Source of the DNA: Chthonomonas sp.
Lineage (GTDB): Bacteria; Armatimonadota; Fimbriimonadia; Fimbriimonadales; Fimbriimonadaceae
Reading direction: 5' to 3'
DNA length: 64,000 bases
NCBI GenBank assembly: GCA_016788585.1
Contig: JAEURP010000018.1
Span: 1-64,000 of the forward strand
Positions 53,330 through 62,687 of the stretch are shown piece by piece; position 1 is the stretch's first letter, and each line of letters opens with the position of its first letter. The position numbers and the translations under genes were made by a program. The notes beneath the pieces are model-generated. The model made no database searches, had not been told where the DNA came from, and worked only from the letters and a program-made list of their open reading frames with translations.

Positions 53330-55267
53330 TTATTTTAGGAGGGCCTTGGCTTGCTTAGCAACGTTCTCCGGCGTGAATCCAAAGGCTCGGAAAATGTCGC
53401 TAGCGGGAGCGCTGGCGCCGAAGTGATCAATGCCGATGTGGACCTGGGCGTATTTTGTCCAACCTGAGGTAGATCCAGCTTCGATGCTCAAAGTTGGAAT
53501 ATTCTTTGGTAGGATTGAGTCTCGATAGCTTTGATCTTGCTGCTCGAATAAGAACCAACTTGGCAGGCTCACCACGCGCGTCGCAATTCCTTCGGATTCC
53601 AACAGCCTAGCTGCCTCGACGGCAAGCCCGACCTCACTGCCGGTTGCGACAAGACAGGCCTTCGGACTTGGGCTATCGATGAGCACGTATCCTCCATTGA
53701 AAGCCGGGTGTGTAGGTGAGGCTGGCGGGGAAACTACTGGGACCGCTTGCCTCGATGTGACGATCGTTGTGGGCGTCTTTTTGCTTTGCATTGCGACCGC
53801 CCACGCCACAGCAGTTTCGTGAGCATCTGCTGGGCGGAAGAGGTTAAAGTTTGGAATCGCCCGGCAGGCGGCGAGGTGCTCGATCGGTTGGTGAGTCGGG
53901 CCGTCTTCGCCCAAGCCAATCGAGTCGTGGCTGAAGCAGAAGATGGTCGGGCACTCCATCAGCGCCGCGAGTCGAAGCGATGGACGACAGTAGTCGCTAA
54001 AGATAAAAAATGTGCCGCCAAATCCACGCGTGAGCCCGTGCAGAGTCAAACCATTAGCAGCGGCGGCCATGGCGTGCTCTCGAACACCGAAGTTGATGTT
54101 TCGACCGGTTGGGTCGTCGCTTGAGAATGTGCCCGATCCCTTAATCTCCGTCATCACATTGTGCGTAAGGTCGGCACTGCCTCCAATCAGGTGCGAGCTC
54201 TCGGCGGCAAGCTGGAGTGCAACGCCGTTACTCGCTCTGGTCGCCGAAGGTTCGGTTGCGATAGGGAAGTCGGAAATCCAACTTGTGTCAGGCTGGCCTT
54301 GCAGGAGTTCTAAGAAATGTTGGGGAGCAGCGGCAAGCCACTTGGCCTCCCAATCAGAGCCACGAGCGATCGCGCGGCGAAATTCCTCTTGTGCATCCTC
54401 GGGGATCCAGAATGGCTCGCCTGGAATCCCAAGTGCAGCCTTTGCCAGTGCCAGTTCTTCTGCCCCCAACGGGGAGCCATGAGATTTGGGACTGTTGGAT
54501 TTGTTGGGGCTACCAAATCCGATCACGGTCTTCGCACAGATCAGACTCGGCCTGTCTTTCACTTGCTTTGCCGCGGTCAAGGCTTTGTCGACAGCGTCGA
54601 CATCCATGCCATCGATTTTTTGAACATGCCAGCCCATTGCCTCGAACTTAGCGACTGTATTCTCGGTGAAGGCGAGCGATGTGTTTCCATCGATCGTGAT
54701 GTTGTTGTCGTCGTACAAGACGATTAACCGGCTAAGGCCCAAATGGCCGGCAAGAGAGCAGGCCTCTTGAGCAACGCCTTCCATCAAGTCGCCATCGGAA
54801 GCGATGACATAGGTGAAATGCGAGCATGCATTTTCACCGTACACTGCGCGAAGGTGCTCTTCGGCGATCGCCATGCCAACCGAAGTGGCGAGGCCCTGCC
54901 CCAATGGGCCGGTTGCCATTTCGACCCCGGGCGTGGCGAAGTTCTCCGGATGGCCGGGGGTCTTTGAATGTAGCTGGCGGAACGCCTTGATGTCATCCAG
55001 CGAAACATCATAGCCTGTGAGATGGAGCAAGGCATAAAGCAACATCGACCCGTGCCCTGCACTAAGGATAAACCGGTCGCGATTAAACCAATTGGGGTTC
55101 TTTGGGTTGTGTCTTAGGTGCCGGGTCCAAAGTGCAAAGGCCATTGGAGCGCAACCCATTGGCATGCCCGGGTGCCCGCTCTTGGCATGCTCGACTGCAT
55201 CCATCGCGAGCCCTCGAATGACATTGATGCACTTTGCCTGAAGATCGTTTGAAACCACCGTGCTCAC
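53330..55267 (-). CDS. tkt: transketolase
   Basis: 645 residues with a GTG start. This thiamine-diphosphate enzyme of the non-oxidative pentose phosphate pathway transfers two-carbon units. The ThDP motif ([14 protein letters not shown] to DDNNITIDG), the N-terminal [16 protein letters not shown] and [14 protein letters not shown] regions, and the middle-domain motif [14 protein letters not shown] with [19 protein letters not shown] are all present. TACGCT lies six bases before the GTG, with no Shine-Dalgarno. No neighbouring pentose-phosphate gene is seen. Confidence 0.97.
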   Translation of the reverse strand: MSTVVSNDLQAKCINVIRGLAMDAVEHAKSGHPGMPMGCAPMAFALWTRHLRHNPKNPNWFNRDRFILSAGHGSMLLYALLHLTGYDVSLDDIKAFRQLHSKTPGHPENFATPGVEMATGPLGQGLATSVGMAIAEEHLRAVYGENACSHFTYVIASDGDLMEGVAQEACSLAGHLGLSRLIVLYDDNNITIDGNTSLAFTENTVAKFEAMGWHVQKIDGMDVDAVDKALTAAKQVKDRPSLICAKTVIGFGSPNKSNSPKSHGSPLGAEELALAKAALGIPGEPFWIPEDAQEEFRRAIARGSDWEAKWLAAAPQHFLELLQGQPDTSWISDFPIATEPSATRASNGVALQLAAESSHLIGGSADLTHNVMTEIKGSGTFSSDDPTGRNINFGVREHAMAAAANGLTLHGLTRGFGGTFFIFSDYCRPSLRLAALMECPTIFCFSHDSIGLGEDGPTHQPIEHLAACRAIPNFNLFRPADAHETAVAWAVAMQSKKTPTTIVTSRQAVPVVSPPASPTHPAFNGGYVLIDSPSPKACLVATGSEVGLAVEAARLLESEGIATRVVSLPSWFLFEQQDQSYRDSILPKNIPTLSIEAGSTSGWTKYAQVHIGIDHFGASAPASDIFRAFGFTPENVAKQAKALLK

Positions 55268-55273
55268 TGATTC

Positions 55274-55279
55274 AGCGTA
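55274..55279 (-). promoter_or_regulatory. -10 box TACGCT, six bases before the tkt start
   Basis: TACGCT-N6-GTG on the minus strand, another candidate leaderless start. Confidence 0.4.
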
Positions 55280-55300
55280 CCCGCGAACCCAGCCAGTGAT

Positions 55301-57646
55301 TTGAAACGTCGTTCTGGCAGGTACCCTTCACATCGAATGACCGCCGCGTTGCTTGCCGGGCTCTTTTTTGCCCAAACACCCAATTGGAAAGTTGACCCTA
55401 GTGGCACCTTGCTTTGGGGTGGTGTGCCCTATGTTCCAATAGGTGCGCGGATTCCTGGCACAGTGGATGCCGTTGAGCAGGCCTCGAAGGCAGGGGTCAA
55501 AGACCTCCTTGTAGAGTTACCAGCAGACGGCCGATCATGGCCAGCGGTCTTTGACGCACTTCGAAAAAGTGAATCGAGGTTCTTTGTCGAAATTAACTCG
55601 ATGGTCCCTTCTTCCGTGGGTGTCGCGGTTGAGCCGGAGTCCTATCGCTTAGGGGGTATCTCTGCCAAGACCCGCCTGCAAGCATCAGTGCCGGGCGCGA
55701 GATCTGCACTCATCGTCATGGCGACGGCTGATGGCACGATCCAACAAACTAAGCTCGTAGTCGCCGACCCTAGCGGGCTCATTAGCGAGGACTTAGATCC
55801 TCTAAACACAGTGGAGCACACTGCCTTGGTTTATCCAACTTTGAAAGATGCCCGAGTACCCGACGGCTGGGACGGCTTGGACGAGCACAGAGACCAATTG
55901 ATTTCGGCGTTTACGAAGGCAGGTAATGCTCCTGGATTCCGTGGCGTACTCAATCCCCTTGGATCAATTGCGCGGTTTCCGGACGCGGGCATGAGGTTCG
56001 TGCCGACTTCGGAGCGCTTCAGAACTGAGCTTGAGGTGTACTTAAAACGAAAGTACGGGACGCAAAAGCGGGTCGAACAGGCTTGGGGCATGCAGGCTCC
56101 CGACTTCACGTCCATCGCCCAAATGACGCACCTAGTGCCGCTTTGGTCCCCTAAACGTGGCTTGAATGCTTTTTGGGATTCTGATTCCAGTCACACCTAC
56201 TTGGCGATCAGCCGAAATAGCACTGCCTGGGGCGACATTCAGACCGTTTTTAATACTGCGGTCCGCCGACGCATGATCAACCTCTGCCAAGCTCTGCAGG
56301 GCAAGCTTGGTGTACCGGTCATTCAAACTTGGAGCGGCTGGAATGGTCCTTACGAGGGCAACGCGGCCGGCCTCGCCGGAGTGGCCGTGAGGCTTGAAGG
56401 AGACACCATTAGTGATCTCAATCGAGGTACGGCAAAGGCGGCGAGCACGCTCAGTCGCTGGGATAGGGCAGGGCTCCTCATCGCAACGGATGTCCAACTC
56501 GAAGGTGAGTTAGGGGAGACCATTGCCCAGAGCCGACAACTGGGAATGCGCGGTTGGTTCTTCGAAGCGGTGACCGAAGCCGAACTTCAGAAGGTAGCCG
56601 CAGTGGCCGCCCAAGACCACGGGGACTGGTTGACTCCACGACCGACCTTCTTGAACTTTCCCGAATCGGCCCAGAATCCGGCGGTGCCAATGCAACTGGG
56701 GAGCAATGCTTGGTGGGTGCCGGCGCCACTCGACGGCAATCGAATCGACTATGGCAGAAAGATCAGCGGCTACGTGATGCGGACTTCCGACGGCGACGAA
56801 ACCGTTCTATGGTCGAACCAATCGTCTCAAAAGGTCCGGCTGCGATTCATTGATCCAAAGAAAGCCGTGGTTAGGACGATGACTGGCGGAACAGTGCCGA
56901 CAAAGATTACCAAAACCACGGTTGAGCTAACCTTGGGAACGGAGCCGATCGTCATCGCGGGCGCGGAAGTGCCAGTTCCCCAGGAGAGCATCGACGAGAC
57001 GATGCAAGAGTTTACGACTTTGGTCGGATTGGTGCCGCAACAAGTTCAAAACGTCATCGACGACATTGAGTCGTTTCGGCAAGTGTCGTCAATGGTGAAT
57101 GAGAATCCAGCTGCCGCTTACATTACGATGCGGTACCGACTGGAGCGCCTCCGTCGATCGTTGGCTCCGATGGTTTGGATCGAAGCGGAGAACAGTCGAG
57201 AGCACAATTGGAGTGAGGTGCAGCAGGATTCGAGCGCATCGGGCGAGAGCGTCTTGATGCTAAGCACTCGGGTAAATCCCATCGAGAACCTCTTCCGAGC
57301 GAAGTACCTTGTCAATCCACGGACTCCAGGAGGGCATGACCTCTGGGCAAGTGTGAAGGGAAGTAACGCCGCAATTGGCCAACTCTATGTGGAGATTAAC
57401 GGCGAGCGCAAAGAGGCCGCGCCTCCTCCTCTTGTGAGCGTCTATGGCAATGGATTTGGGTGGGTTAAGCTTGGCTCACTAACGGTCACTGGGCCGCAGC
57501 AATTGACCATCGAAGTCAAGTGCCCCTCGCCTATTGTCGGCCCCATCGCCCTAGACTCTCTTTTGCTCGCAACGCCAAATTATAAGCCAAGCGGCCCCTT
57601 CCTCAATTGGTACCCGCCGCTCTCACCCGTCCCACCCAAGCGCTAG
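55301..57646 (+). CDS. secreted protein with glycosidase-like barrel and C-terminal beta domain
   Basis: 781 residues from TTG 55301, which supplies the basic KRR before the hydrophobic segment [11 protein letters not shown]. The ATG at 55337 would give a shorter, less charged signal peptide. Residues about 20-420 look like a TIM-barrel hydrolase of the GH42 sort ([29 protein letters not shown], then [19 protein letters not shown]), but I cannot place the catalytic acids. Residues 620-760 form a jelly-roll-like domain ([13 protein letters not shown]). Polysaccharide degradation is a guess. Its stop overlaps the convergent dehydrogenase stop in a shared CTAG. Confidence 0.6.
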   Translation: MKRRSGRYPSHRMTAALLAGLFFAQTPNWKVDPSGTLLWGGVPYVPIGARIPGTVDAVEQASKAGVKDLLVELPADGRSWPAVFDALRKSESRFFVEINSMVPSSVGVAVEPESYRLGGISAKTRLQASVPGARSALIVMATADGTIQQTKLVVADPSGLISEDLDPLNTVEHTALVYPTLKDARVPDGWDGLDEHRDQLISAFTKAGNAPGFRGVLNPLGSIARFPDAGMRFVPTSERFRTELEVYLKRKYGTQKRVEQAWGMQAPDFTSIAQMTHLVPLWSPKRGLNAFWDSDSSHTYLAISRNSTAWGDIQTVFNTAVRRRMINLCQALQGKLGVPVIQTWSGWNGPYEGNAAGLAGVAVRLEGDTISDLNRGTAKAASTLSRWDRAGLLIATDVQLEGELGETIAQSRQLGMRGWFFEAVTEAELQKVAAVAAQDHGDWLTPRPTFLNFPESAQNPAVPMQLGSNAWWVPAPLDGNRIDYGRKISGYVMRTSDGDETVLWSNQSSQKVRLRFIDPKKAVVRTMTGGTVPTKITKTTVELTLGTEPIVIAGAEVPVPQESIDETMQEFTTLVGLVPQQVQNVIDDIESFRQVSSMVNENPAAAYITMRYRLERLRRSLAPMVWIEAENSREHNWSEVQQDSSASGESVLMLSTRVNPIENLFRAKYLVNPRTPGGHDLWASVKGSNAAIGQLYVEINGERKEAAPPPLVSVYGNGFGWVKLGSLTVTGPQQLTIEVKCPSPIVGPIALDSLLLATPNYKPSGPFLNWYPPLSPVPPKR

Positions 57647-59133
57647 TTGGCTCGAGATATCTTGACTACGGTATCAGGTTGGTTCAGGAGAACATAGATT
57701 TCGCCGGTTAATGGGTGCACGGCCACGTCGCGCACGCGACCCATGTTCCAGATAAGCTCTTCTTGATCCACGTATTTGCCGTCCTTGACCCGTATTCGCC
57801 GTACGGTTTGGCCCGCCAATCCACCTGCGATGAGGTCGCCCCGCCACTGGGGAAAGGCGCCACCACGAATTACATCGAGACCGCATGCAGCGATGCTAGG
57901 TAGCCACCGCATCTCGGGTTGAACAAACTTCTGGCTTGCGCTTGGCCAAGGCGTCGCCAAGGGAGCATCGTTGTAGTTGATACTGAATGCAACCAGTGGC
58001 CAGCCATAGTTTCCACCTTTGACGACCTTGTTCAGCTCGTCACCTCCTCGTGGACCATGCTCAGTGTCCCAAAGAACGCCATCGAGACCCATTACAAGTC
58101 CCTGCGGATTTCTATGCCCATACGACCAGATTGCTTTGACGGCTCCTGGGCTGTTTACAAATGGGTTGTCGGCCGGAATCGTGCCGTCTTCTTTAAGTCT
58201 CAGGATCTTGCCATTGGTTTTTGTAAGATCTTGGCTGAGGTTCCCCTGACCGCGTTCACCATAGCAAACGTAGATGTGGCCCTTCCCATCGAATACGGTT
58301 CGATTTCCAAAATGGACGCCCCCACCAGAATACATCTCTTGAGGAGCTTGGTAAATGGTTTGCTGCTCTGTCCATTCAGCGTCAGAACCGGTCCATTTCA
58401 GCTTCCCGCGCACGATCTTTGTAAAAGCCGTGCCTGATCGCTGTCCCGGATCGCTATAGGATAGGTAGATCCAGCCATTCTCACGGTACTTTGGATGGAC
58501 GGCGACATCCATCAGCCCGCCTTGACCGATAACTGCAACTGTTGGCAAACCAGAAACCGAGCCCAGAATGCGATCTTCACGCGTAACCAAAATCGTTCCG
58601 GCCTTGTTGGTGATTAAGGAACGACCATCGGGCAGCCAGTCGATGCCCCATGGAGTGCTGAGTCCACCGCCTCGCGGCAATACAGTCGTAACCTTGTAAC
58701 TGTGGCCTTGAGCTTGATAGACGCCGTCCTTCGCCTTCGGTCCGCCGTTTTCACGCCGGTACGCCTCATATTGCAGCTCCCGGATATGGACGACCAATCC
58801 CCAAATCTGCTGATCCGTGAGGGTCTCGGCATATGCCTCCATACCCATGTCCTTCACGCCGTTCTTAATGGCATCAAAGTAAGGTCTGTCGTATTTCTGG
58901 TGGAATTTCTCAGTAGTGTTTAGGCTCTGAGTTCCCCCGCCCCCTCCTTGGCCCCGGTCGCCGTGACACTTGGCGCAGGTGCGATCGTAGATCCCGGAGA
59001 CGCTACTGTTTTGAGCAAAGGCGACGAGTTCGGCTTCAGGAGCCGAATTCGTTTGAGCAACTTCTTGGTCTGAAGAGGGAATTGCTGTACATCCGACTGC
59101 AATGGAAGCAAAGGCGGTGATCCACTTGATCAT
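57643..59133 (-). CDS. cytochrome c/PQQ-type sugar dehydrogenase lipoprotein
   Basis: 496 residues. The signal peptide ends in a lipobox-like IAVGC (Cys15). An N-terminal cytochrome c domain has the heme site CAKCH (53-57) and a Met-rich DMGMEAY segment for the distal ligand. The rest is a six-bladed beta-propeller of the glucose/sorbosone dehydrogenase family (TPWGIDWLPDGRSLITNKAG, GGLMDVAVHP, HRNPQGLVMGLDGVLWDTEHGPRGGDELN). Such proteins oxidise sugars with PQQ and pass electrons to cytochromes. The fused heme domain would be the direct acceptor. Substrate is not determinable. Confidence 0.87.
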   Translation of the reverse strand: MIKWITAFASIAVGCTAIPSSDQEVAQTNSAPEAELVAFAQNSSVSGIYDRTCAKCHGDRGQGGGGGTQSLNTTEKFHQKYDRPYFDAIKNGVKDMGMEAYAETLTDQQIWGLVVHIRELQYEAYRRENGGPKAKDGVYQAQGHSYKVTTVLPRGGGLSTPWGIDWLPDGRSLITNKAGTILVTREDRILGSVSGLPTVAVIGQGGLMDVAVHPKYRENGWIYLSYSDPGQRSGTAFTKIVRGKLKWTGSDAEWTEQQTIYQAPQEMYSGGGVHFGNRTVFDGKGHIYVCYGERGQGNLSQDLTKTNGKILRLKEDGTIPADNPFVNSPGAVKAIWSYGHRNPQGLVMGLDGVLWDTEHGPRGGDELNKVVKGGNYGWPLVAFSINYNDAPLATPWPSASQKFVQPEMRWLPSIAACGLDVIRGGAFPQWRGDLIAGGLAGQTVRRIRVKDGKYVDQEELIWNMGRVRDVAVHPLTGEIYVLLNQPDTVVKISRAN

Positions 59134-59166
59134 GAGCTATTGTAGCTACATTCCCAAGGCAAAGAG

Positions 59167-59194
59167 AATGGGAGTGAGTTTCCTCACTCCCATT
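59167..59194. terminator. hairpin terminator for the dockerin-tail gene
   Basis: AATGGGAGTGAG and its complement form a 12-bp stem with a TTTC loop. On the minus strand it lies 23 bases after the stop codon and is followed by CTCTTTG. Confidence 0.65.
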
Positions 59195-59216
59195 GGGTTT
59201 AGTTCAGACCAAAGGG

Positions 59217-60659
59217 TTAGACGTCGTCCGTACCACCGAAGTTGGCAATGACGATGTCGATATCTGCTGCGTCGACTTCACCATTAGCGTCAGTGTCAGA
59301 GTTAATGTCGCTCGTCGAACCAAAGTCAGCAATCACTTGGTCGATGTCAGCCGCGTCAACCTCGCCCGATTCATCGACGTCGCCGTTTTGCATCATGACA
59401 TTACCAACCGCTTGATTGGAGCCAGTCAATGAAACCGCAGTATGCCGCCTAAGGAACGAGCTACCATTCCAAACGATAGTAGCGGCGCCCGTTGCAGCGG
59501 CGGGAACATCGACATCGAACGAGGTATTTGGCGAGTTGGCGACAACGGAACCGCTTGCAAGAACGGTCGTTCCCTGCATTACGTCGTAGCTGATGTTTCT
59601 GGCGAAACCGAACGTACCAACCGTATCACCCAGCGAGAGGGTGCCCGTGACATGCTGGTCCGGAGCCGTCATTGTCACGCGAAGGTTATCGACCAGCATA
59701 AAGTTAAGGCCAGTTGAGTCAACTGCGGCATTGCCGTTACTGTCCATCATGGCAACCAAGAGGTTTGGATTCGCTGAGACGGTGCAGAAGGTCAAGTCCA
59801 CCGTTCCAATAAGGACATCATCAATGTGAAATGTTAAGGTGTCGCCGGTCTTCGTAACTTTCCAAACTCGCCACTTGAAACCGACTGATCCGGGGTTGGT
59901 AGTACCCGTCTGGCTCGGATAATTGAGCGCTTGATCCGCCGGCAAGGCAATCGAAGGATAAGCTGTCGACCAATAGGAATGGGCGCTATTAAGGTTGGCA
60001 CCCGTGTCACCCGAGGCATAGACGCCGGACACGACGTTAGTGCTCGAGTTACCAGCTCCATAGTAGTAGCCGTTTGCAACGGTGAACCGACTGTCTTTTG
60101 CGTAGATTCGCCAGTCAACCGCGGAGCCACCGTCGAGAGTGGTCGCAAGGAAGACGCTGTCTCGACCGCTGAGGCTGTTGGCATTCGTTTGGGCTACAGT
60201 GCCTTCGGTGCCCCATCCCATTGCAGCGAGTTGAGTCGTTCCGCTACCACCAACTGGGCCGGGACCGAGGTAGTTGAGCCAGACGTCTGCTGTCATGACG
60301 AAGTTGCCCGTAAAGACCTGACCGATTGCCGAGGTGCTGAGGCCGCTGACGATGGAAGCGGATGCGTTGTTTACCAGATTCGTTCGAAGCAATAGTCCCT
60401 TCGTGGTTCCACCTGTCGAATTTGGTGCGCTGGGGATCTTGAATCCGGGAATGGTGATAGGGTTGCCAAAGATGTCGAAACCCGAGCGATCGTTGAAATA
60501 GTCAAGCGAAAAGTTTGCTTCGTGATCGGTTTGACCGTCGGAGGTTAAGACAATCCAATTTGCTGAAGTGTCTGTATCGAAGTCCTCAAAAAAGTCGGCC
60601 CACGCTACCGAAGTGATGCCGAGTGCGGCGCCAAACGCCAAAAGTGATAGTGCCTTCAT
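59217..60659 (-). CDS. secreted protein with dockerin-like tail, paralogue of the next gene
   Basis: 480 residues. The signal peptide (KALSLLAFGAALGITSVAWA) is followed by an ectodomain of about 330 residues beginning FFEDFDTDTSANW and containing FVMTADVWLNYLGPG and QLAAMGWGTEGT. It resembles a lectin/laminin-G-type jelly roll. Then come a beta domain with SSFLRRHTAVSL and two EF-hand loops (DVDESGEVDAAD, DTDANGEVDAAD), ending IANFGGTDDV. The neighbouring upstream gene has the same ectodomain but a PEP-CTERM tail. A hairpin-containing leader lies upstream of the start. Confidence 0.82.
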   Translation of the reverse strand: MKALSLLAFGAALGITSVAWADFFEDFDTDTSANWIVLTSDGQTDHEANFSLDYFNDRSGFDIFGNPITIPGFKIPSAPNSTGGTTKGLLLRTNLVNNASASIVSGLSTSAIGQVFTGNFVMTADVWLNYLGPGPVGGSGTTQLAAMGWGTEGTVAQTNANSLSGRDSVFLATTLDGGSAVDWRIYAKDSRFTVANGYYYGAGNSSTNVVSGVYASGDTGANLNSAHSYWSTAYPSIALPADQALNYPSQTGTTNPGSVGFKWRVWKVTKTGDTLTFHIDDVLIGTVDLTFCTVSANPNLLVAMMDSNGNAAVDSTGLNFMLVDNLRVTMTAPDQHVTGTLSLGDTVGTFGFARNISYDVMQGTTVLASGSVVANSPNTSFDVDVPAAATGAATIVWNGSSFLRRHTAVSLTGSNQAVGNVMMQNGDVDESGEVDAADIDQVIADFGSTSDINSDTDANGEVDAADIDIVIANFGGTDDV

Positions 60660-60671
60660 TGTGCTTTAACC

Positions 60672-60703
60672 TGCGCCGACAATGGCGCACGTTCATTCTA
60701 TAG
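60672..60703 (-). promoter_or_regulatory. promoter element CTATAGAAT plus leader hairpin
   Basis: On the minus strand, CTATAGAAT (60703-60695) is followed after five bases by the hairpin TGCGCC-ATTGTC-GGCGCA (60689-60672), then 12 bases to the ATG. The next gene has the same arrangement. Confidence 0.5.
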
Positions 60704-60753
60704 TAAATTCTAGCTTGCCTGCCTCGTAAGAATACTGGTATTCAACAGAGAAA

Positions 60754-60775
60754 GCCCCCACTTTTCAGAGGGGGC
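60754..60775 (-). terminator. terminator of the PEP-CTERM paralogue
   Basis: GCCCCC and GGGGGC form a stem around a 10-base loop, about 20 bases after the stop codon on the minus strand, followed by TTTCTCTG. Confidence 0.5.
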
Positions 60776-60794
60776 CATTTTTGAACGGATGGAG

Positions 60795-61751
60795 TTACTT
60801 TCGACGTCGTCGAAGTAGAGCTGCAACCCCCAAGCCGAGGGCGGCCATTGAGCCAGGCTCAGGAACCACCTGAACGCGGACATTGTCAACGATCATCGTG
60901 TTCAGACCGTGTGGATCGCCGGTCGTGCTGCTCCCATTGGTATCAGCCATTCCGATAAGAATGTTCTGAGCTGCCGCGGTTGTGACGGTGGTTAGGTCAA
61001 CCGTCGCAATCAACAGGTTGTCGATGGAATATGAAAGGTTGTTTCCGCTCTTTTCAACGCGCCATGTACGCCACTTGAAGGCAGTTTCGCCTGCGTCAGT
61101 GGTGCCTGATTGACTAGGAAACAAACTAAGTTGGGCAGAAGGAGCACTGACGGGTGCAAATGCGGTCGTGTAGTAACTGGCCGAATTATTGATGGCTCCA
61201 CCAGGCGCTGCATAAACGGGACTGCCTGCAACATAGCTTGTGAGCCCGGCGGCATTATTGGAATAGGCGCGGTAGTCGCTTGCGGATCCGCCATCCAATG
61301 TTGTACCGAAGAACACACTGTCTCTCTGAGCGAGCGAGTTCCCAAGCCACTGTGCGGTTGTTCCCGCGGTACCCCATCCCATGACACCGAGTTGCGTAGA
61401 ACCGCTACCGCCAGGTCCGAGTGGTCCAACATAATTAAGCCACACGCTTGCCGTCATGACAAAGTCGGTCGTAAATGACTGACCATTGGGCGAGACGCTC
61501 AATCCACTCAGGACGCCGCCAGCGATGTTCGTCTGAAGTCGCAACCCACGCGTAGTGCCGCCTGAACCATTGGCGCTATCAATACCCAACTGGGAGTAGT
61601 CGTAGTTAAAGGTCGCGATGTTGTTCGCGTTGTTGCCCGATTTGAGGACGGTCCACATGCTGGTGGTGTCCGTATCAAAGTCCTCAAAGAATGCCGAGGC
61701 CATCGGCGAGACGACGCATAGCGTCGCCAGAAGTAGTAATCCTCGATTCAT
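60795..61751 (-). CDS. PEP-CTERM protein, paralogue of the preceding dockerin-tail protein
   Basis: 318 residues from the ATG at 61751, giving signal peptide NRGLLLLATLCVVSPMASA. The ectodomain begins FFEDFDTDTTSMW and has FVMTASVWLNYVGPLG and QLGVMGWGTAGT, clearly homologous to the protein encoded at 59217-60659. It ends with VPEPGSMAALGLGVAALLRR plus RRK instead of the EF-hand tail. Jelly-roll, carbohydrate- or surface-binding function is inferred only. Confidence 0.84.
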   Translation of the reverse strand: MNRGLLLLATLCVVSPMASAFFEDFDTDTTSMWTVLKSGNNANNIATFNYDYSQLGIDSANGSGGTTRGLRLQTNIAGGVLSGLSVSPNGQSFTTDFVMTASVWLNYVGPLGPGGSGSTQLGVMGWGTAGTTAQWLGNSLAQRDSVFFGTTLDGGSASDYRAYSNNAAGLTSYVAGSPVYAAPGGAINNSASYYTTAFAPVSAPSAQLSLFPSQSGTTDAGETAFKWRTWRVEKSGNNLSYSIDNLLIATVDLTTVTTAAAQNILIGMADTNGSSTTGDPHGLNTMIVDNVRVQVVPEPGSMAALGLGVAALLRRRRK

Positions 61752-61765
61752 CGTACAGTCCAATC

Positions 61766-61798
61766 GCGCCAACAAGGGCGCATGACCATATTCTATAG
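61766..61798 (-). promoter_or_regulatory. promoter element CTATAGAAT plus leader hairpin
   Basis: On the minus strand, CTATAGAAT (61798-61790) is followed after eight bases by GCGCC-CTTGTT-GGCGC (61781-61766), then the ATG at 61751. The loops and stems match the leader at 60672-60703. Confidence 0.5.
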
Positions 61799-61844
61799 GA
61801 CATTTCACGATTTCGGGCCCGTATGTTTACGGGGTTTCGCCGCT

Positions 61845-62687
61845 TCAAATCTTGCCTAGACCGGATGGTGCCTTGGTCCGACCAACAAGGCCCGCCATGG
61901 CGATCAGAGTGATCAGGAAGGGCAGGGATTTCCAGAAGGCCGCAGGCAATTGATAGCCCAGCACGGGGGCGCCTTGGAACTGAATCTGTGCCGCCTCGAA
62001 GGCTGCAAAAGCCAAGCAAGCCAGCGCAACCGAAAGTGGGCGCCATCCTCCTAATATGAGCGCAGCCAAGGCAATGAACCCCCTACCTGCAGTGAGGTTG
62101 TCGCCAAAGGATCCTGAGTTCGTCACGATCAAGGAGCCGCTAAGTCCACAAAGAATGCCAGCAAGAACCAGTGCCCATAGCCGCACTTGAAGTGGCTCAA
62201 TACCGGTCGTCCTCGCTTTATCTGGGTTTTCGCCTACCGCTAGGAGCCGGAGGCCGGCGCGCATGCGGCTAAACATAAACCAGCTTGCTCCGATCGAAAG
62301 TGCGAGGCATCCGAAGTAGAAGGGAATCGGCAAGAATTGGTTGGGCACTTCTGGCTTGATGAAAGTGAGCGCGATGAAGTTCGTTGCTCCATAGGCAAAC
62401 AGGTTAATCCCCATGCCGCTGACGATATGATCGACTTGATAGAACTGTGTTAGCGCCCAGTGGCTCAAGCTCAACAAGACGGCGGAAGCAAGGCCAGCGG
62501 ACAGGCCGAGAATTGGTGAGCCTGACACCCCGCCAACGAGGGCCGTAATGCAGGCTGCCATCAGCATTTTGCCTTCCAGCGCGATGTTGACGATTCCAGA
62601 GCGCTCGCTAAACATGCCACCCAGGGCGGCGAGCCCAAGGATCGCCGTAAACATCCCCCAGTTAGTGACAAAGCTAAGATCACCCAT
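61845..62687 (-). CDS. nucleoside-type ABC transporter permease (YufQ/NupC-like)
   Basis: 280 residues with about eight to nine hydrophobic segments. The N-terminal GGMFSERSGIVNIALEGKML and the loop RLLAVGENPDKARTTGIEP are hallmarks of the second permease in BmpA-type purine nucleoside importers. It pairs with the permease encoded just upstream, whose 3' end it overlaps by eight bases. The substrate-binding protein is outside the window. Confidence 0.88.
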   Translation of the reverse strand: MGDLSFVTNWGMFTAILGLAALGGMFSERSGIVNIALEGKMLMAACITALVGGVSGSPILGLSAGLASAVLLSLSHWALTQFYQVDHIVSGMGINLFAYGATNFIALTFIKPEVPNQFLPIPFYFGCLALSIGASWFMFSRMRAGLRLLAVGENPDKARTTGIEPLQVRLWALVLAGILCGLSGSLIVTNSGSFGDNLTAGRGFIALAALILGGWRPLSVALACLAFAAFEAAQIQFQGAPVLGYQLPAAFWKSLPFLITLIAMAGLVGRTKAPSGLGKI

